DNA of 64,000 bases, taken from the NCBI RefSeq assembly GCF_029626235.1, contig NZ_JARUBO010000005.1, positions 4,372,501 to 4,436,500 on the forward strand, given 5' to 3'. This document shows positions 60,332 to 64,000 of this stretch, piece by piece. Position 1 is the first letter of the stretch, and every line of letters begins with the position of its first letter. The notes under the pieces are model-generated. The model was not told where the DNA came from and ran no database searches. It worked only from the letters and a program-made list of their open reading frames with translations. Origin of the DNA: Micromonospora sp. WMMD1120. GTDB lineage: Bacteria > Actinomycetota > Actinomycetes > Mycobacteriales > Micromonosporaceae. Made by a program: the position numbers and the translations under genes.

Positions 60332-62230
60332 GTGGCACCACCTCAGGGACAGATGCGCCCCGGGCGGCAGCTCGCCGTGCTCGGGTTCATCTTCGTGGTC
60401 CTCTATCTTCTGGTGTTCTTCGCCGGCACCAACGGCAGCCTGAAGGACCGGCTCGAGCCCAAGCTCGGCCTGGACCTGATCGGCGGCACCCGGCTGACGC
60501 TGGAGGCGACCAACTCCGTCGACGGCAGGCCGCCGACCGCGGAGAACCTCGAGGAGGCCCGGCAGATCATCGAGAGCCGGGTCAACGGGCTCGGTGTTGC
60601 CGAGGCCGAGGTGGTCACCGAGGGCAACCGGAACATCGTCATCTCCCTGCCCGGTGAGAACCGGGACATCGACGAGGTGGGCAGCGCGGCCGAGCTGCGC
60701 TTCCGCAAGGTGCTCAAGGCCGCGGACGGCAGCGGGACCGTCGCCGCACCGCCGGCCGCCACGCCGACCCCGTCCGGCGCCGCGACCCCGACCCCGACCG
60801 GTGGCGCCACGCCCACCCCGACCGGCAGCCCGTCGCCGAAGGTGACCTCGTCGCCGAGCGGTGGTCAGGGCGGCATGGCGCCCGCGTCGCCGAGCGCCAC
60901 CCCGACGCCGCCGGCGTCCGCGTCGGCCACCCCGAGCGCCACCGCCAGCGCCGAGCCGGTTCCGGCCAGCGTCGAGGAGCAGCGCAAGGCCATCGAGCAG
61001 AAGGTCGGCGCCGCCGCCTGGCAGGCCGCCAGCGGGCTGCAGGCCCCGGCCGACCTGACCGCCGACCCGTCGCTGGGCGACAAGCTCAAGCCGTTCGGCA
61101 CGCTGACGCCGCAGGAGGTCGCGGTGCTGCCGGCCCAGATGCAGTTCAACGTGCCGACGATCGGCTGCGCGCAGCTCGACAAGCGCCCGCCGGCCTCGAT
61201 CTCCGACCCGAAGCAGCAGGTCGTCGCCTGCGAGGACGGCGCCTCGAAGTACCTCCTCGACCAGGCCAAGGTCGAGGGCACCGACGTGGGCGACGCCGAC
61301 GCGGTGCTCGACCAGACCAACTCCTGGGTCGTCAGTCTGGACTTCACCGGCGAGGGCCAGGGCAAGTGGACGGCCCTGACCCGGGAGGCGTTCAACAACG
61401 AGGGTCAGGCCTGCGACGCGACAGCGCTGGGCCAGGACGGCAAGTGCCGGGTGGCCGTCGTGCTGGACAACGAGATCGTCTCCTCCCCGGAGATCCAGGG
61501 CGTGCTGACCGGCAACTCCCAGATCACCGGTAACTTCAACCAGAAGGACGCCAGCGCGCTCGCCGGCCAGCTGCGCTACGGCGCGCTGCCGGTGACCTTC
61601 GAGCCGCAGGAGCAGCAGAACGTCACCGCGACGCTGGGTGCCAGCCACCTGCGTGCCGGTCTGCTCGCGGCCGGGATCGGCATGCTGCTGGTCATCATCT
61701 ACTCGTTCTTCTACTACCGGCTGCTCGGCTCGGTCATCTTCCTGAGCCTCATCCTCTCCGCGCTGCTGGTCTTCGGCGCGCTGGTGGTGCTCGGCCGGCA
61801 GATCGGCTTCACGCTCACCCTCGCCGGCATCGCCGGCATGATCGTCTCACTCGGTGTGGCGGCGGACTCGTTCGTCATCTACTTCGAACGGTTGAAGGAC
61901 GAGATCCGGGAGGGGCGCAGCCCGCGTAGCGCCGTGCCCCGGGCCTGGATCCGGGCCCGCCGGACGATCATCTCGGCCAACGCGATCACCCTGCTCTCCG
62001 CGGTGGTGCTCTACGTGGTCTCGGTCGGCACGGTGAAGGGCTTCGCGTTCGCCCTGGGCCTGGCCACAGTGCTCGACCTGGTCGTGGTCTTCCTCTTCCG
62101 GCACCCGATCATGACGATGTTCGCCCGGACCCGGGCGTTCCTGTCCCCGCGGGTCAGCGGGTTGGGCCGGGCGTTGCCCGCCCGGACCCAGCCGACCCAG
62201 CCCCGCAACCCGCGCGCCAAGGAGGCCTGA
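60332..62230 (+). CDS. secD: Protein translocase subunit SecD
   Basis: 632 residues from the GTG at 60332. The first helix (LAVLGFIFVVLYLLVFFAG), LGLDLIGGTRLTLEA, the P1 periplasmic-type domain, and five C-terminal helices with GIAGMIVSLGVAADSFVIYFE are present. The P1 domain carries an inserted Pro/Thr/Ser/Ala segment of about 75 residues (about 135-210) plus a Cys pair. SecDF uses the proton gradient to pull proteins outward. The stop is 1 bp before secF. Confidence 0.96.
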   Translation: MAPPQGQMRPGRQLAVLGFIFVVLYLLVFFAGTNGSLKDRLEPKLGLDLIGGTRLTLEATNSVDGRPPTAENLEEARQIIESRVNGLGVAEAEVVTEGNRNIVISLPGENRDIDEVGSAAELRFRKVLKAADGSGTVAAPPAATPTPSGAATPTPTGGATPTPTGSPSPKVTSSPSGGQGGMAPASPSATPTPPASASATPSATASAEPVPASVEEQRKAIEQKVGAAAWQAASGLQAPADLTADPSLGDKLKPFGTLTPQEVAVLPAQMQFNVPTIGCAQLDKRPPASISDPKQQVVACEDGASKYLLDQAKVEGTDVGDADAVLDQTNSWVVSLDFTGEGQGKWTALTREAFNNEGQACDATALGQDGKCRVAVVLDNEIVSSPEIQGVLTGNSQITGNFNQKDASALAGQLRYGALPVTFEPQEQQNVTATLGASHLRAGLLAAGIGMLLVIIYSFFYYRLLGSVIFLSLILSALLVFGALVVLGRQIGFTLTLAGIAGMIVSLGVAADSFVIYFERLKDEIREGRSPRSAVPRAWIRARRTIISANAITLLSAVVLYVVSVGTVKGFAFALGLATVLDLVVVFLFRHPIMTMFARTRAFLSPRVSGLGRALPARTQPTQPRNPRAKEA

Positions 62231-62231
62231 G

Positions 62232-63425
62232 ATGGCGAGAAACGGTTTGGCGAGCCGTCTCTACAACGGCGAGGCCGGCCTCAACATCGTCGGCCGGCGC
62301 AAGCTCTGGTTCAGCGTCGCCGGGCTCCTGGTCCTGATCGCGATCCTCAGCTTCTCGATCCGCGGCTTCAGCCTGGGCATCGAGTTCGCCGGTGGCAACT
62401 CGTTCCAGGTGCCGGCGAGCGTCGGCACCCTGGACGACGCCGAGCGGGAGGTCGACGCGGCCCTCGCCGCCCAGAACACCGGCACCGAGGTGGTGACGGC
62501 GCAGAAGGTCGGCGGCCCCGGTGGTGACTCCTACGAGCTGCGTACCGGGCAGTTGAGCGCCGAGCAGGCCAACGCGGTCAAGGCGCAGATCGCCGAGGAC
62601 CTGGGCATCAACGCCGACCAGATCAGCGGCAACCAGGTCAGCGAGGCGTGGGGTAGCCAGGTCACCGAGCGCGCCCTGCTCGGTCTGGTCATCTTCGTCG
62701 CGCTGGTGATGGTCTACCTGATCCTGCGCTTCGAGTGGCGGATGGCGGTCGCCGCCGTCGCCTCGCTGATCATGAACCTGGTTCTCACCGCCGGCATCTA
62801 CTCGCTGGTCGGCTTCGAGGTCACCCCGTCGACGATCATCGGCTTCCTCACCATCCTGGGCTTCGCGCTCTACGACGTGGTGGTGGTCTTCGACAAGGTG
62901 CAGGAGAACACCCGGGGCATCACCGCCAACAACAACCAGACGTACGGCGAGGCGGCCAACCTGGCCGTCAACCAGAGCCTGATGCGGTCGCTGAACACCT
63001 CGGTGGTGGCCCTGCTGCCGGTCGGTGGCCTGCTCTTCATCGGTGCCGGCCTGCTCGGCGCGGGCACGCTGAAGGACCTCGGCCTGGTGCTGTTCGTCGG
63101 TATGGCGGTGGCGTTCCTGACCTCCATCCTGGTGGCCACGCCGCTGCTGGCCCTGCTGAAGAACTACGACCCGCGGATCCAGGCGCACAACAAGCGCGTC
63201 CTGGCCCGGCGGGGCGCGGTCAGTCGGGGCGAGGTCCCCGCGAAGGGCGCCGCGAGCCCGGCCCCTGCGGCCGCTGCCGACGAGCCGGTCGACCCGGACG
63301 CCGCCGCGCTGGCCGGCGCCGCTCCCAAGGTGGGCGCGCGCCCGGCCGGTAAGCGCCCGACCGGCGCGCGGGGCGGTCGCCCGGGTGGCGGCGGCAACCG
63401 GCCCGGTGGCGCCAAGCGGCGCTGA
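62232..63425 (+). CDS. secF: Protein translocase subunit SecF
   Basis: 397 residues. YNGEAGLNIVGRRKLWFSVA, SLGIEFAGGNSFQV, and the membrane block with ILGFALYDVVVVFDKVQENT match SecF. A long Ala/Pro/Arg-rich basic tail (about 320-397) extends into the cytoplasm, as in other actinobacteria. Translation follows directly on secD. Partner of SecD and YajC. Confidence 0.96.
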   Translation: MARNGLASRLYNGEAGLNIVGRRKLWFSVAGLLVLIAILSFSIRGFSLGIEFAGGNSFQVPASVGTLDDAEREVDAALAAQNTGTEVVTAQKVGGPGGDSYELRTGQLSAEQANAVKAQIAEDLGINADQISGNQVSEAWGSQVTERALLGLVIFVALVMVYLILRFEWRMAVAAVASLIMNLVLTAGIYSLVGFEVTPSTIIGFLTILGFALYDVVVVFDKVQENTRGITANNNQTYGEAANLAVNQSLMRSLNTSVVALLPVGGLLFIGAGLLGAGTLKDLGLVLFVGMAVAFLTSILVATPLLALLKNYDPRIQAHNKRVLARRGAVSRGEVPAKGAASPAPAAAADEPVDPDAAALAGAAPKVGARPAGKRPTGARGGRPGGGGNRPGGAKRR

Positions 63426-63445
63426 CCCGGAACGAACCATCCGGA

Positions 63446-63486
63446 CGGCGTCCGGCATGCTGTCAGAGCAGCACTGCCGGACGCCG
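63446..63486 (+). terminator. Terminator-like hairpin between secF and apt
   Basis: CGGCGTCCGGC pairs perfectly with GCCGGACGCCG, with an inner GCTG/CAGC pair. No T-run follows; it could end or weaken secF transcription before apt. Confidence 0.55.
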
Positions 63487-63514
63487 TTCGTCGTCGAAGG
63501 GGAGCGAGACAGCC

Positions 63515-64000
63515 GTGACGGAGACCCACAGCACCGCCGCGCGGGGAGACAGCGGCCCGGAGGCCGCCCGACTGGTCGCCAGCCGGGTGCTGGACGTGCC
63601 CGACTTCCCCAAGCCCGGTGTCCTGTTCAAGGACCTGATGCCGCTCTTCGCCGACGCCAAGGTCTTCCGTGAGGTGATCGACGGGATCGTCGCGTACCAC
63701 GGGCGGGACACCTTCGACGTGGTGGTGGGCATCGAGGCGCGCGGGTTCGTGGTGGCGGCGGCCATCGCGTACGCGGCCGAGGTGGGCGTGGTGCCGGTGC
63801 GCAAGGCCGGCAAGCTGCCCCGCCCCGCGCACTCGGTCTCCTACGCGCTGGAGTACGGCGAGGCCACCCTCGAGGTGCACGAGGACGCCTTCACCGCCGG
63901 GCACCGGGTGCTGGTGGTCGACGACGTGCTGGCCACCGGGGGCACCGCCGAGGCGACGCTGGACCTGGTCGAGCGGGCCGGCGGCACTGTCACCGGTTTC
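63515..64000 (+). CDS. apt: Adenine phosphoribosyltransferase (cut by window end)
   Basis: 162 residues are present from the GTG at 63515 (GGGGAG 10 nt upstream). DVPDFPKPGVLFKDLMPLF, VVGIEARGFVVAAAIAYAA, and the PRPP motif VLVVDDVLATGGTAEATLDL identify Apt, which makes AMP from adenine and PRPP. In actinobacteria relA usually follows secD-secF-apt, beyond this window. Confidence 0.96.
   Translation, partial: MTETHSTAARGDSGPEAARLVASRVLDVPDFPKPGVLFKDLMPLFADAKVFREVIDGIVAYHGRDTFDVVVGIEARGFVVAAAIAYAAEVGVVPVRKAGKLPRPAHSVSYALEYGEATLEVHEDAFTAGHRVLVVDDVLATGGTAEATLDLVERAGGTVTGF

Overview
This is a very GC-rich actinobacterial chromosome segment with many GTG starts, very strong G/C third-position bias and densely packed genes. 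The backbone is the conserved actinobacterial run thrS, HIT, pgsA, PIM acyltransferase, pimA, pdxS, pdxT, yebC, then ruvC, ruvA, ruvB, yajC, secD, secF and apt. Gene content, codon style and the repeated intergenic palindromes suggest Micromonosporaceae, most likely Micromonospora. That assignment is an inference from gene content, not from a search.

Layout. 1-15.9 kb: end of an ADP-ribosylglycohydrolase gene, a membrane-anchored YcnI-like protein, thrS, a secreted peptidoglycan peptidase, HIT protein, aldo/keto reductase, EF-G2, the phosphatidylinositol mannoside starter genes (pgsA, acyltransferase, pimA), the PLP synthase pair pdxS/pdxT and yebC. 15.9-18 kb: a small accessory divergon with two tiny minus-strand genes facing a GntR regulator across a palindromic operator, then a DUF402 gene. 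18-23.4 kb: a minus-strand operon PadR, membrane protein, histidine kinase, response regulator, ABC ATPase and ABC permease. 23.5-27.5 kb: secreted protein, Ser/Thr kinase, lipoprotein with ECF sigma factor, YciO protein. 27.6-33 kb: dnaE and an ABC-F protein with a candidate leader peptide. 33-38.7 kb: sirtuin, a Cys-rich protein, an AraC regulator and a 990-aa TIR/NB-ARC/TPR protein. 38.8-43.2 kb: FUSC protein, sigma factor with a membrane partner, class V aminotransferase. 43.3-47.9 kb: acyl-CoA dehydrogenase facing TetR, aldehyde dehydrogenase and alcohol dehydrogenase, with two matching operators. 48-55 kb: SPFH protein, a B12-binding-like protein, an MFS exporter with its TetR regulator, a PucR regulator and 3-hydroxybutyrate dehydrogenase. 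55.4-56.9 kb: a complete IS4-family element. 57.2-64 kb: ruvCAB, yajC-secD-secF and apt (cut by the window end).

Non-coding structure is rich. Four 69-71 bp palindromic elements with identical 13-bp ends, and three related palindromes with other cores, sit mostly between convergent genes. The IS has split one of them, leaving a 10-bp target duplication. Between ruvA and ruvB a 59-bp unit is tandemly repeated so that each copy encodes a roughly 20-aa peptide whose start and stop overlap its neighbours by 4 bp, forming an unbroken translational relay. Two minisatellites (35 bp x5 and 15 bp x8), a G-quadruplex-like tract and several long terminator hairpins are also present.

The best candidates for something new are the ruvA-ruvB micro-ORF relay, the palindromic element families and their IS targeting, the solitary TIR/NB-ARC/TPR protein as a possible immune effector, and the GntR divergon with two unrecognised tiny genes.
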